Positions 18,453 to 27,203 of a stretch of 64,000 nt of DNA are shown in pieces. The translations under genes and the position numbers were made by a program. The notes under the pieces are model-generated. The model had not been told where the DNA came from. It saw nothing but the letters and a program-made list of their open reading frames with translations, and did no database searches. The DNA is taken from NCBI RefSeq assembly GCF_000306235.2, contig NZ_AKWZ02000010.1:744001-808000 (forward strand). Reading direction: 5' to 3'. The DNA comes from Leptospira fainei serovar Hurstbridge str. BUT 6 (lineage in GTDB: Bacteria > Spirochaetota > Leptospiria > Leptospirales > Leptospiraceae). The stretch's first letter is position 1. Each line of letters starts with the position of its first letter.

Positions 18453-19108
18453 AGAAGCTCTGTTAAGCTGCGAACTTCTTCCCTTGAATATGCATCGGGT
18501 TTTTTTAATATTTGAACCAACGCTTTGAATTCCCTTAATTCCAAGTTTCGGGGATGCTTTCTAAAATAATATTCCGACGATTTATGAATTCCGTTAAGGC
18601 CGCGTCCCCAGTAAACCAAATTCAAATAGTATTCTAAAATCCCTTTTTTACCTAATTCGGAATCCAAGCTTTGTGCAATTCGGATTTCTCTCAACTTTCT
18701 CGATAAGGTCTTATCCCGAGACAAAAATAACGTTCTAGCCAATTGCTGATCGATAGTGCTAGCGCCCCGCAATTTCCTGAAGAAAATTATAGCCTGCAAA
18801 ACGGAAGACTGAATGTCAGAAAGCGAATAACCTGCGTGTCGATAGAACCTTGCGTCCTCGACTTCGACTAAATAATTAGTGCTACCGGACGGAAGCTCGT
18901 CTAATCGAACCCAATCGGATTCCAGCAGCACCGATTCCAAGTTTTCAGGCAGATAAACCAACCGATTTTCTGAAAACAAAATTTGCTTTTCCGGAAAAGT
19001 TTGAAAATATATCAGTCCGACGGTTAAAAGAAGAATAATTATTCGAACGAAGCTTTGCTTTATTCTTCGATATAAATTCGAATCCGAATTATGTGAAGAA
19101 ATCATCAT
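18449..19108 (-). CDS. GT51 peptidoglycan glycosyltransferase-like protein
   Basis: This 219-residue protein has a membrane anchor (about residues 21-36) and a GT51 (transglycosylase) domain. The catalytic glutamate is Glu84 in VEDARFYRHAG; the second family motif is seen as RGASTIDQQLARTLFLSRDK, and LREIRIAQSLDSELGKKGIL then YYLNLVYWGRGLNGI give the rest. There is no transpeptidase domain, so it resembles a monofunctional glycosyltransferase of the MtgA kind. It is slightly short and the usual GGST reads GAST, so activity needs care. Its ATG overlaps the previous gene by four bases, last of a three-gene operon. Confidence 0.8.
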   Translation of the reverse strand: MMISSHNSDSNLYRRIKQSFVRIIILLLTVGLIYFQTFPEKQILFSENRLVYLPENLESVLLESDWVRLDELPSGSTNYLVEVEDARFYRHAGYSLSDIQSSVLQAIIFFRKLRGASTIDQQLARTLFLSRDKTLSRKLREIRIAQSLDSELGKKGILEYYLNLVYWGRGLNGIHKSSEYYFRKHPRNLELREFKALVQILKKPDAYSREEVRSLTELL

Positions 19109-19758
19109 ATTCGCTTATCATACACCAAAAAGACTTCGTCTTCTTTTCGTTCGCAGGATGTCAGTTTCCATCGGGCGCTATCGAACGATGGATAGGCTAA
19201 CTTCCCGTCTGCTATCGACGGCAAACCAGACTGACCGATCAAGAAGGGCACGATTGTAAGGTAAATTCTTTGGATAAGATTCTTTCGAAAGAAAGAATCG
19301 TTAAGCCTCGGCCCTCCTTCCAAAAGAATATTCTTAAACTCTAAATCGCTTAATTTTTGCATCACACTCTCCGCATCGATATCATCATCGCCTAATACGA
19401 TGATTTCAGATAGATCGGAAAGATTAGAGCGAATCATAGATTCATTGCGTTTTGTACAGAACAGGAGAGGTTTCTTCTGGGAATTTTGAAAGACTTTTCG
19501 GTTTTCCGGTAATGTCCCGTTGCGAACGAGTAAGATCGGACGCGGTTCTGCCTTTTGATCCACGTACCGTAAATGAGTTACAGGATCGTCGTTTACTAAA
19601 CTATTTTTTCCTAGAATCAATCCGTCGGAAACGGCGCGGATTTCATCCATTCTCTTTTTATCATTTCTGGAAGAAAGCCCGTACCATTTTCCGTCAGGGC
19701 GGGAAACTTTTCCATCCAGAGTCATTGCCATATTTACGGATAGATATGGAAGGTTCAT
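19105..19758 (-). CDS. RibD C-terminal / pyrimidine reductase-like protein
   Basis: This 217-residue protein has the dihydrofolate-reductase-like fold of the RibD C-terminal domain. It opens with LPYLSVNMAMTLDGKVSRPD, has the NADPH-site region DGLILGKNSLVNDDPVTHLR and the family motif FKNILLEGGPRLNDSFFRKN, and ends LIQRIYLTIVPFLIG. It probably reduces a ribosylamino-pyrimidine with NADPH, as in riboflavin synthesis, although no deaminase half is fused. It overlaps both neighbours by four bases, which shows one transcript. Confidence 0.78.
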   Translation of the reverse strand: MNLPYLSVNMAMTLDGKVSRPDGKWYGLSSRNDKKRMDEIRAVSDGLILGKNSLVNDDPVTHLRYVDQKAEPRPILLVRNGTLPENRKVFQNSQKKPLLFCTKRNESMIRSNLSDLSEIIVLGDDDIDAESVMQKLSDLEFKNILLEGGPRLNDSFFRKNLIQRIYLTIVPFLIGQSGLPSIADGKLAYPSFDSARWKLTSCERKEDEVFLVYDKRI

Positions 19759-19982
19759 TCGGCGCGGGTTGAAAGCGTTTCTGCAAGTAGTTTCGTTACT
19801 TTACCTCGACATGTACCGCATCCGGTACAGCAAAGCGTGTCCTGCATCAACTTTCCGAGTGTATCGTTGCCTCTGCGAATGGAGCTTACTATTTCCTCTT
19901 CCGATACCTGATTGCAAACACAGACTTTGCGAGGTCGCATTAAGGCATTTAAGTCAATCTGATTAAAATCGGAAGAATTCAT
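19755..19982 (-). CDS. BFD-like [2Fe-2S] protein
   Basis: This 75-residue protein has the CxC...CxxC pattern of bacterioferritin-associated-ferredoxin domains: Cys21 and Cys23 in VCVCNQVSEEE and Cys55/Cys58 in CCTGCGTCRGKV. The helices between (IVSSIRRGNDTLGKLMQ) are typical. It should bind one [2Fe-2S] cluster and pass electrons, for instance in iron release from bacterioferritin or to a reductase. It is first in the operon with the RibD-like gene. Confidence 0.82.
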   Translation of the reverse strand: MNSSDFNQIDLNALMRPRKVCVCNQVSEEEIVSSIRRGNDTLGKLMQDTLCCTGCGTCRGKVTKLLAETLSTRAE

Positions 19983-20143
19983 GAACCGTTTAAATATTGG
20001 ACTCCAAAATGGAAGGCTTCTTTCAAAACTACCGATGAAACAACTTCATGCAAGAGAATTTTTTGCAAAATATTTCTCGTTGACAGAGATGTTTTAGCAC
20101 ATATTTTCCTTTGAAATTTCCATCAAAGGACATCAATCCGAAT

Positions 20144-21493
20144 ATGCATGTTACCAAACGCGCCCCCATGAGAGAAATCTTGGGTTGGTGCATGTTCGAT
20201 TTTGCCAACTCCAGTTATACAACGGTAATTATAAGCGTTACCTACGGAGTGGTTTTCAGCCAACTAATCGTTCCACCTTCGGCAAATTCGGATAATCCTT
20301 ATGAAACGGGAAATTTTCTTTGGGGTCTCGCATTGGCGTTTTCCTATCTGATTGTGGTCATAACCGGACCGATTTTCGGAGCGGTAACTGATTATTCCGC
20401 GAAGAAAAAAGCATTCTTATTTTGGAGCTACATTCTTTGTGTGATTACTACGGCTGCTCTTTGGTTCGTGGTCTCGCCCGGTCAATTTGGATTGGCCTTT
20501 CTATTAATAATTCTTTCAAATTTCTTTTTCGCCTCAGGAGAAAATTTCACTTCAAGCTTTCTTCCTTTTCTCGGTCCTAAAGACGAGCTGGGAAAAATTT
20601 CAGGATACGCTTGGGGAATCGGTTATTTCGGAGGAATTGCCGCCGTCGCCCTTGTCGACACCTTAGGGGAGCCGATCCCGTCCAACTATGATAATATGCG
20701 ATTAGTGGGTCCGTATACCGCCTTCTTCTTTTTAATGGCTGGAATTCCGACTTTCTTACTTCTAAAGGAATATTCCACAGGAAGCCCAAAACCTGAAGGA
20801 GTCAGCTATTTAAAGATCGGATTTGACCGAGTACAAAGTACTATTAAAGATATTCAACACTTCAGAGATATGGCCATATATCTGGTTTCCCTCTTTTTTG
20901 CAATGGCAGCGTTAGGCGTAGTTATCAGTTTTGCGTTCATCTACGGAACCCAGGAAATCCAGATGGAAAAAGAGCATAGAATTGCGATGTTTCTTTTCAT
21001 TCAATTATTTGCGGCCGTCGGTGCGGTCTTGTTCGGTTTTATCCAGGATAAGATTGGTGCATTAAAAACATTTAATATTACTTTGGTTCTTTGGATCGTT
21101 TGTCTATTGCTGATCTATTGGGTCAGAGAAGTTGCGGCAACAATTAACTCTTTCGGTATTCATGCATCGGTTCAATGGACGTTCGTGGGAATTACGATTT
21201 TGGCTGGTACCGGTTTAGGTTCGACGCAATCCGCAAGCAGAGCCATTGTGGGAATTTTTTCCCCAGAATCAAAATCCGGCGAATTTTACGGCTTATGGGG
21301 ACTCTCAGGTAAAGTGGCAGCGGCATTCGGGCTAGTGGCGATAAGCGTTTTGCAGACTCTACTATCTCTACGGAACGCATTCCTGGCAGTAAGCGTTTTC
21401 TTTCTGATAGCACTACTAGTAAATCTATTCGTGAACGAGGAAAGAGGAATTAAAAAGTCGGATGAATATGATAAACGACATCCGCATCATTAA
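20144..21493 (+). CDS. MFS permease of the UMF1 / Atg22-like group
   Basis: This protein of about 449 residues has about 12 membrane segments. The opening motif LGWCMFDFANSSYTTVIISV is a hallmark of UMF1-type permeases, and FITGPIFGAVTDYSAKKKAF-like loops (here VITGPIFGAVTDYSAKKKA) carry the MFS loop charge pattern. Later GLGSTQSASRAIVGIFSPES is also characteristic of the group. The substrate is unknown; some relatives move amino acids. A longer frame could begin at a TTG at 20111, but AAAGGA at 20134 points to the ATG at 20144. Confidence 0.85.
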   Translation: MHVTKRAPMREILGWCMFDFANSSYTTVIISVTYGVVFSQLIVPPSANSDNPYETGNFLWGLALAFSYLIVVITGPIFGAVTDYSAKKKAFLFWSYILCVITTAALWFVVSPGQFGLAFLLIILSNFFFASGENFTSSFLPFLGPKDELGKISGYAWGIGYFGGIAAVALVDTLGEPIPSNYDNMRLVGPYTAFFFLMAGIPTFLLLKEYSTGSPKPEGVSYLKIGFDRVQSTIKDIQHFRDMAIYLVSLFFAMAALGVVISFAFIYGTQEIQMEKEHRIAMFLFIQLFAAVGAVLFGFIQDKIGALKTFNITLVLWIVCLLLIYWVREVAATINSFGIHASVQWTFVGITILAGTGLGSTQSASRAIVGIFSPESKSGEFYGLWGLSGKVAAAFGLVAISVLQTLLSLRNAFLAVSVFFLIALLVNLFVNEERGIKKSDEYDKRHPHH

Positions 21494-21569
21494 TTCGGAA
21501 ATTCTTTAAGCCTGGAAATCCTTCCAGTACTCGCTTGCCAGAAATTTCGAATCGTGTTATATTTCCCAT

Positions 21570-21800
21570 ATGGCAGGAATCGAATTTCAGACAGAAGATG
21601 AATTCGAATCCCACCAAAGCCAAAGACGATTGGCTTTGGTTACCATGGATGAACTCACTCAAACGAAACTGGACCTACTCGAGGCGGGTAAGGAAGTCCC
21701 GAAATTCCTAAATTACGCAATTTCTTATCTGAACAGAAAATACCTGACGGACGAAAAAGTGATCAGCGATCTGATTGTCAGACGCGATTCAGGATTATAA
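21570..21800 (+). CDS. Small acidic protein of unknown function
   Basis: This 76-residue protein is soluble and mostly helical (MDELTQTKLDLLEAGKEVPK, FLNYAISYLNRKYLTDEKVI). No signal peptide or membrane segment is seen. Its codon use matches the neighbours. I do not recognise a family. It starts about 76 bases after the MFS gene and may be expressed with it. Confidence 0.6.
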   Translation: MAGIEFQTEDEFESHQSQRRLALVTMDELTQTKLDLLEAGKEVPKFLNYAISYLNRKYLTDEKVISDLIVRRDSGL

Positions 21801-21910
21801 GCGAATTCTTACGACTCTCTCGAGTTCCAATCTAACTCACCGAATTCTAAAACCGCCTTCTTCAAGCAACGTCATAGAGCCGAACGCAATAATCCGATTC
21901 CGTTTCCTTA

Positions 21911-22459
21911 TTATTTTTTCTTGGCTTTTTTCTTAGCTAAAACTTTCTTTTTAGGCGCTTTTTTCTTGGCGACGGCCTTCTTAACGGTTGATTTCTTACG
22001 TGCAGTCGTTCTTTTTTTACCATCTTCGCTGATAGTCAAACTCGGGTCACGATCGAGAGTTTTTATCAGAGAAGAATGGCGAAATCGAAGCGCTGACCAA
22101 TCGTCGTCGATCGCAATCATGCGAACACCCTCATATCCGACTTTCCCCAAAGGGTCCCAGCCCGCATCCCTGTGAATCGAGACGTTATACTTCCTGGAAG
22201 TCTTTTTAGGATAGGCCAACCATAATAAACCGTCTTCGGCAAGGCATGTTGGAACCATCGAGGCGATGTTTCGAATCTCGACTTCCGTTTGAACAAAGGC
22301 TAGAATCAGACGATATTTTTTTCCGGAGCGTAAGGCACGGTCGACAGGACCTCCTAAACTTGAAAGAGCAGGTTCAAATTCGTAAGGTGAGGAAAGGACA
22401 CAAACATCGCCTTCCCCTAATTTAAATTGAAGTTTACCGAAAACGGAATGGAGAGCCAT
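21911..22459 (-). CDS. DUF3052-like protein with histone-H1-like tail
   Basis: This protein of about 182 residues has an N-terminal domain of about 130 residues and a basic tail (about 140-182) of Lys/Ala/Pro repeats such as KKAVAKKKAPKKKVLAKKKA. The domain resembles the DUF3052-like protein at 27204 in its ending: LLWLAYPKKTSRKYNVSIHR and IDDDWSALRFRH against MVWISWPKGSSG and VDSIWSGLLFRR. The tail looks like a eukaryotic H1 or bacterial H1-like tail and may bind nucleic acid. I chose the ATG at 22459 over a TTG at 22495. The function is not known. Confidence 0.7.
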   Translation of the reverse strand: MALHSVFGKLQFKLGEGDVCVLSSPYEFEPALSSLGGPVDRALRSGKKYRLILAFVQTEVEIRNIASMVPTCLAEDGLLWLAYPKKTSRKYNVSIHRDAGWDPLGKVGYEGVRMIAIDDDWSALRFRHSSLIKTLDRDPSLTISEDGKKRTTARKKSTVKKAVAKKKAPKKKVLAKKKAKKK

Positions 22460-22513
22460 GGGGAAAGTGATACCTTCCCTCTTTAGAAAAGGCAAGCGGG
22501 AAAAACGATTATT

Positions 22514-23392
22514 TTATTTCTTCTTTTTTAAAGCCTCGTATTCGGCTCGCTTTAGGAGCAGCCACTCGTGCAAGTTTTGCTTGGTGTCCGCCCACTCAAA
22601 CTCGGAATAATGGTAATATCCCCCGTCCGCGATAGAATAAGTGATCGGAACGGCATGGCTCGGAGATTCCTTTAGGTAAGAAACCATTTCCGGAGTCATT
22701 ATCGTTACATTTCCGGTTGGAATATGCCGATATAAGCTAGTCTGACTATCCGAAATATTTTTTTTAGGCGAAGTCACAAAGCTTAATTCCTTTGCCCCTT
22801 TTGACAGTAACAAACTCCGCAAAGCATTCGCTCTCGAGTCTTTCCTTTCCGAAAGCAATCGTAGGAAAACATGCTTTCCATTCATATCGTCGTATAAATT
22901 GATATTGGCACCTTTTTCAACCAGGTACTTAGCTATATCGTACCGTTCAGCAAGTATCGCTCGATAGAGCGGAGTCCAATTTGTTATCGTATCAGTAACC
23001 TCGTAGCTTCCCCAGCGTGGATCCGCGCCGGCCTCCAAAATGATCTTAGCCAACTCCAATGTCTTAACCGCTTCCAACGGACTCCGATTAGCGGCTTTGT
23101 ATTGGCCGAATAGATCCCTATAATTACATTCCCGAGAACGCAGATTCGGATTTGCTCCTTTTTTTAAAAGAAGTTGAACTAGCGATAATTCACCTTTTTT
23201 CACAGCTATATAAAGGGGTGTATCGCAAGTTCGTAAATCGTTCGGATTCGTTCCTGCTTCCAGCATTTTAACGGCTTGCTCGTTATTTCCCTTTTCGATA
23301 ACGGAAGCCAATCTGGAAGCACAGTTCGTTAGAAAAACAACCGAGATGAGACTAAGAAAATGTGGGAAATTTTTTGAGAACCGATTATTCAT
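22514..23392 (-). CDS. Ankyrin-repeat lipoprotein
   Basis: This protein of about 292 residues is exported. A signal segment (FPHFLSLISVVFLTNC) ends in LTNC, a spirochaetal lipobox, so it should be lipidated. Ankyrin repeats follow: EQAVKMLEAGTNPNDLRTCD, TPLYIAVKKGELSLVQLLLK, LEAVKTLELAKIILEAGADP, TPLYRAILAERYDIAKYLVE. The C-terminal 90 residues are non-repeat and end in WLLLKRAEYEALKKKK. A longer frame from a TTG at 23437 is less likely than the ATG at 23392. The partner is unknown. Confidence 0.8.
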   Translation of the reverse strand: MNNRFSKNFPHFLSLISVVFLTNCASRLASVIEKGNNEQAVKMLEAGTNPNDLRTCDTPLYIAVKKGELSLVQLLLKKGANPNLRSRECNYRDLFGQYKAANRSPLEAVKTLELAKIILEAGADPRWGSYEVTDTITNWTPLYRAILAERYDIAKYLVEKGANINLYDDMNGKHVFLRLLSERKDSRANALRSLLLSKGAKELSFVTSPKKNISDSQTSLYRHIPTGNVTIMTPEMVSYLKESPSHAVPITYSIADGGYYHYSEFEWADTKQNLHEWLLLKRAEYEALKKKK

Positions 23393-23629
23393 TTTGATTT
23401 CGATTAAAAACCTTTTATGTTCAACGCCGTCGGTCAATCCATATTCCCCGATTCTTTGTTAGGATTCGGTAGGATACCGGTTAAGGCTTTCGAAAATTAA
23501 AAGGCGTTGGTTGTTAAACGAAAAGTAATAATACGATTAGGCCAAGTGATGAAAATTCTCCGTGAAATAGAATCGACGATGCGGTAAACCCCGACTCTAT
23601 TTTCGGATGGAAATTAAATCTCTAAAAAT

Positions 23630-24424
23630 TTACTGGAATTCCAGCATTTTAGAAATGAGACGTTTTTGGTTCAGCTCTAAATCGCGTAGTTTATAACGGA
23701 CGTTCTTATCCACTTTTCGCAGATATTTCTTGTAGGTTAAAATAATCTGTTTTTGTTTATTATATGGAAGAGGATTCCCCTCATCGTGCAATTTCGATTC
23801 CACTCCGGCTTGAATAGGCTGAGTTGGGGTGTCCGGCCAAATGAATTCCGTATCATAACTAGAATAATATTCCAGTCTAATATCTTTATTATTGTTAGGG
23901 GTACGCTTTCCTTCTTGGCTGACCTGCGGTCCTTTCGGATCCAAATTGATCACTCGCCGCATCTCTCGAACGAAAATTTCTCCGTTGGAGTTCGTTCTCT
24001 TAAACTGCATAATGATCTTATCTAATTTTTCCGGCGTACCTCCGGGGTAGATGAAAATTCTTGCATTGTATAAGTACGTCTTTGGGAAATCCCAAAAAGA
24101 TTCTCCGGAACCCATGTCGATTTCTAAATAAGGTTTATTGTCTCGATCGGTTTTTAAGAATTGAGGTAGCTCCTGAGGTTCGTCTCCGATGTAACGAAGA
24201 GCTTTTTTAGTTGTATCCAGCTGCAAGATTTTATTAATTTTGAAAATATTCTCCGCAATGGAGGCATGAAGATTATCAATTTCAATATCGGAAAACCCTG
24301 CCTTTCGAATTGCTTCGATTTGGCGCTCCACTTCTCTCTCTTCCATAGTAAGAATTTTAGGAGCTGCCTGAAGCTGGAAAGAAACCAGCACAGAAAGGAA
24401 AAGAATCAAGAATCGGGTTTTCAT
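23630..24424 (-). CDS. Exported helical protein of unknown function
   Basis: This 264-residue protein has a clear signal peptide (RFLILFLSVLVSFQLQAAPK) with a cleavage site after AAA-like residues. The mature protein has a helical start (MEEREVERQIEAIRKAGFSD, ENIFKINKILQLDTTKKALR), a beta-rich middle (YLYNARIFIYPGGTPEKLDK) and a long basic helix at the end (ILTYKKYLRKVDKNVRYKLR). I do not recognise the family with confidence. Size and layout bring to mind Leptospira flagellar-sheath-associated proteins, but this is only an impression. It is transcribed divergently from the next gene. Confidence 0.65.
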   Translation of the reverse strand: MKTRFLILFLSVLVSFQLQAAPKILTMEEREVERQIEAIRKAGFSDIEIDNLHASIAENIFKINKILQLDTTKKALRYIGDEPQELPQFLKTDRDNKPYLEIDMGSGESFWDFPKTYLYNARIFIYPGGTPEKLDKIIMQFKRTNSNGEIFVREMRRVINLDPKGPQVSQEGKRTPNNNKDIRLEYYSSYDTEFIWPDTPTQPIQAGVESKLHDEGNPLPYNKQKQIILTYKKYLRKVDKNVRYKLRDLELNQKRLISKMLEFQ

Positions 24425-24510
24425 ACAGATTGCCTACTCTTTATATATCGAAAAGAGTACACCCTATTCTTGATCGGGAGAAGGAATTTTTCCCCGATCC
24501 ACATCGGATT

Positions 24511-25701
24511 ATGACACGAATCTTCCGCCCAAATGCCTATTTTGAAGAAGAGCTACTCACCGGAGATATTTTTCCGATCGGCTTAGAAGGACAGAATGCG
24601 GTAGTCGAATCTTGCTTTTTGGTTTTGACGGGACCCGAAAAGAGTCTCGGTGATATTGTAGCTCATTCGATGCCCGAAGAATCATGGTATTCCTATTGGA
24701 AAAAGAAAGGATGGTCTATTCCGACACCCGTACGCATTTTTCAAAAACAGATTCAACCCGAATTTATTTCCGAGCCGATTAATTTAGGAGAATGGGGAAG
24801 AATCTCCCGGCTTTCAACCGAAGGTTATTTTACCCGGGATTCCTCATCGTATGACGAGTCTTCCCGACTTTCTTCCAAAATCCAACAGTCCATCTGGAAG
24901 CTAAATAACGGTATTGAAGAATTTCCGACCTGGACTTTTCAAAGTGAAGAAGCTTGGCAAGACGCAAAAAATCTGACGCTAAACTTTTCACTCTACGTTC
25001 GAAAGCTGGACTTCGGTTTTTCCGGAAGGCATGAATTCGTCCTGCCCGTCGATTTAGGTTCTCCGTCCAAAAAGGACTTTTTTAAAACAAGGAATACAGG
25101 GTCGATTCTAGAGCCATGGGTGGATAGAATTCAAGATTTCAGCCTGCTCTTTACCGCAAAGGAAGGGGATTTTGAATTGGAAGCTAGCACCTTACTGCTC
25201 TCGAATTCAAAAGGAAAATATTCTGGAACATGGATCGCCGAAGTTTCGGATACTGAATTATATTTAAATCAAATGGAAGGGATTCTCGAACGGCTTCGAG
25301 AATTCGCGCCGACGTATTCCGGCTTTGGGTCGATCGACTCTTTTATCTACCGGGAAGGCGCAAATCTCCGTCTGCGGAAGATTTCAGAAGTCAATTTTCG
25401 TTGGACGATGGGTAGGGTGCTTCGTGAACTTCAAAAGAAATTTTCACTCCCCGGATACAGAGATCTGGCGCTGTTCGTTTCGCATAAAAATCGAAATGTA
25501 CGAGACCCGTATTCTAAGCTTTTCGACTGGGAAAAGAATAGGTCTTGGCAGATCTTCCCGCTATCCCCTTTTTTTTCCGAATCCGGCAAACCGAACCCGA
25601 AAGTCCTTCTTTGGTTTCGAATTCCGAAAACGGAAGTCCGAGATCCGTTTTTACTCGCGGACGAAATCGCCGGAATGTCGAGAGCGACCTTCGGCAGTTG
25701 A
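24511..25701 (+). CDS. Protein of unknown function, possibly ATP-grasp-like
   Basis: This protein of about 396 residues is soluble, with no signal peptide. The layout of FSLYVRKLDFGFSGRHEFVL (a basic strand-turn with RKLDFGFSGRH), a long acidic middle, and FIYREGANLRLRKISEVNFR followed by WTMGRVLREL recalls ATP-grasp enzymes, in which a strand bearing Glu and Asn ends the active site (EVNFR). No profile search was possible, so this stays tentative. A longer frame starts at a TTG at 24430, but it would overlap the divergent promoter region; the ATG at 24511 fits better. Confidence 0.6.
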   Translation: MTRIFRPNAYFEEELLTGDIFPIGLEGQNAVVESCFLVLTGPEKSLGDIVAHSMPEESWYSYWKKKGWSIPTPVRIFQKQIQPEFISEPINLGEWGRISRLSTEGYFTRDSSSYDESSRLSSKIQQSIWKLNNGIEEFPTWTFQSEEAWQDAKNLTLNFSLYVRKLDFGFSGRHEFVLPVDLGSPSKKDFFKTRNTGSILEPWVDRIQDFSLLFTAKEGDFELEASTLLLSNSKGKYSGTWIAEVSDTELYLNQMEGILERLREFAPTYSGFGSIDSFIYREGANLRLRKISEVNFRWTMGRVLRELQKKFSLPGYRDLALFVSHKNRNVRDPYSKLFDWEKNRSWQIFPLSPFFSESGKPNPKVLLWFRIPKTEVRDPFLLADEIAGMSRATFGS

Positions 25702-25799
25702 AATGTACTTGTGATTCTTTCCCTACCTCCGAGACTGGCTCCAGTCCCTACGGGACCGCAAAAGACCTTAGATCCGTTAGGGTCGGATAAGGATACTAG

Positions 25800-26399
25800 A
25801 TGGAACTGTTTCTCAACTACGCTCTCTACATTATCGTTAGCATTGGATTTTTAATTCCTTTTACAGGACTTGTTGTCGGCGCCGGAGCCATCGTTAATGC
25901 GACGGTCGCAGGCTTTCTGGTCAATTTTGCCGCGCAAGTCGTGGAAGAAGACAAGCTCAAGTCTTATCTGGATAAGAATAAAGACACGCGCATAGGTAAA
26001 GCCTTACAGCAAGCGATCGACGCAGGCAAAACGAAATTGCACCCGAGCGGCGCCGTAGCAGCAACCCCCGCCGCTCATACCTCTGATGAGGGCCATGGAG
26101 AGCATCACCTAATTTCCATTAAGACTTATAGCTTAGTTTTCGCAGCACTGATTATCGGAACAATCGTCACCGTATGGGTAGCCGGAATCGACTTCGGGGC
26201 CGCTAACACTGTCATTGCAATGTTGGTTGCAACAATCAAAGCTTCTCTGGTTTTAGCTTACTTTATGCATTTAAAATATGATAACCTAATGAATAGGGCC
26301 ATCTTCGGATCCGGATTCCTATTCTTGCTCCTTTTATTCGGTTTTTGCGTGGCGGATATCTTTACCCGTTCCAAAATCTATCTCGGTTTCCCTTACTAA
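25800..26399 (+). CDS. Cytochrome c oxidase subunit IV-like membrane protein
   Basis: This 199-residue protein has an N-terminal membrane segment (LYIIVSIGFLIPFTGLVVGA), a charged stretch, a His-rich linker (EGHGEHHLISIKTY) and three more membrane segments that match COX IV/caa3 subunit IV: YSLVFAALIIGTIVTVWVAG, TVIAMLVATIKASLVLAYFM with HLKYDN, and GFLFLLLLFGFCVADIFTRS. Usual subunit IV proteins are about 100 residues, so there is an extra N-terminal part. No subunit I, II or III gene lies nearby. A strong terminator follows at once. Confidence 0.78.
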   Translation: MELFLNYALYIIVSIGFLIPFTGLVVGAGAIVNATVAGFLVNFAAQVVEEDKLKSYLDKNKDTRIGKALQQAIDAGKTKLHPSGAVAATPAAHTSDEGHGEHHLISIKTYSLVFAALIIGTIVTVWVAGIDFGAANTVIAMLVATIKASLVLAYFMHLKYDNLMNRAIFGSGFLFLLLLFGFCVADIFTRSKIYLGFPY

Positions 26400-26439
26400 A
26401 AAATCCTTAGTAATCGCAGACCATTAAAAAGATTCGAGA

Positions 26440-26467
26440 AGCCAACCCTAAAAAGGTTGGCTTTTTT
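26440..26467 (+). terminator. Intrinsic terminator after the COX IV-like gene
   Basis: AGCCAACC at 26440-26447 pairs with GGTTGGCT at 26455-26462, with a 7-base loop and a run of T to 26467. It lies 41 bases after the stop. Confidence 0.9.
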
Positions 26468-26615
26468 ATGTATTTGTAAGAAGAAGATATCCGTAAAATT
26501 TGCGAATCGATTTCTAAAATGATCTTGCTCTTAAATTAAAAGAGAGATTTTTTTCCGAAATATCTCCTCCGTATTTCGTCGCTGATTCAACGATCGGAGC
26601 CAATAAAAATAAATC

Positions 26616-27038
26616 ATGATACAACTAACTTGGCCACGCGATCAATTTACCGGTCCTGGAGGTGGTTTATATACAGGACCGGGTGGTGGACTTTACACTG
26701 GCATCGGTGGAGGCGCATACGCCGGACCGGGTGGCGGGCTATATACAGGCCCAGGTGGCGGACTGTATACCGGACCAGGTGGTGGGCTTTATACCGGGCC
26801 TGGCGGTGGACTTTATACCGGGCCTGGCGGTGGACTTTATGCGGGACCGGGTGGTGGACTTTATACCGGGCCTGGCGGCGGACTTTATGCCGGTATGGAT
26901 GGAGGACTATATGCTGGATCTAGCATAAACCCATATAAGAGCAATATCCCTCCGTGGCCTACATTCATTAAGTATGTTAAGTCGATCGGTATGATAGGGT
27001 TAGCTCAATTAATCAAATCATACATCCCAAATTTATGA
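26616..27038 (+). CDS. GPGGGLYT octapeptide-repeat protein
   Basis: This 140-residue protein has three parts. A short head (MIQLTWPRDQFT) precedes eleven uninterrupted 8-residue units (residues 13-100) of consensus GPGGGLYT, with variants GIGGGAYA, GPGGGLYA and GMDGGLYA. A 40-residue tail (NPYKSNIPPWPTFIKYVKSI, then GMIGLAQLIKSYI) follows and is likely a helical hairpin. There is no signal peptide. The repeats predict a glycine-rich, tyrosine-stacked beta solenoid or disordered array. Similar repeats with a related tail occur scattered in bacteria, as far as I recall, with no assigned role. The 24-base DNA repeats leave long open shadows in other frames; this frame is chosen for its ATG and its natural tail. 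Confidence 0.7.
   Translation: MIQLTWPRDQFTGPGGGLYTGPGGGLYTGIGGGAYAGPGGGLYTGPGGGLYTGPGGGLYTGPGGGLYTGPGGGLYAGPGGGLYTGPGGGLYAGMDGGLYAGSSINPYKSNIPPWPTFIKYVKSIGMIGLAQLIKSYIPNL
26652..26915 (+). repeat. Tandem 24-bp repeat array (11 units)
   Basis: Eleven 24-base units coding the GPGGGLYT-type octapeptide lie head to tail without spacers. Third-codon-position differences between units (ACC/ACA, GGT/GGC) show that the array is not freshly expanded throughout, although several neighbouring units are almost identical in DNA, which favours slippage. Confidence 0.9.
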
Positions 27039-27203
27039 GATAATTGTTTCTGAATTTCACTAGAAAATATAAACCAAATGAAAGTTTCGTTCCGTTTTTT
27101 AAACTCGTCTCGAGGTTTAAATATCGATTGCATTTCAATAATAATCAAATACTTGATCGACTTTTTTTGTCTCGCCTATCGGTTTGTACAATCGGAGTAA
27201 AAT

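Noticed and set aside
26652..26915. Tandem repeats as a possible CRISPR array
   Set aside because: Units are contiguous with no spacers and encode a regular octapeptide; no cas gene is near.
26630..26928. Two further long open frames across the repeat array
   Set aside because: They are produced by the 24-base periodic DNA in other frames (Trp/Arg-rich or Val/Asp-rich strings) and lack the natural tail of the main frame.
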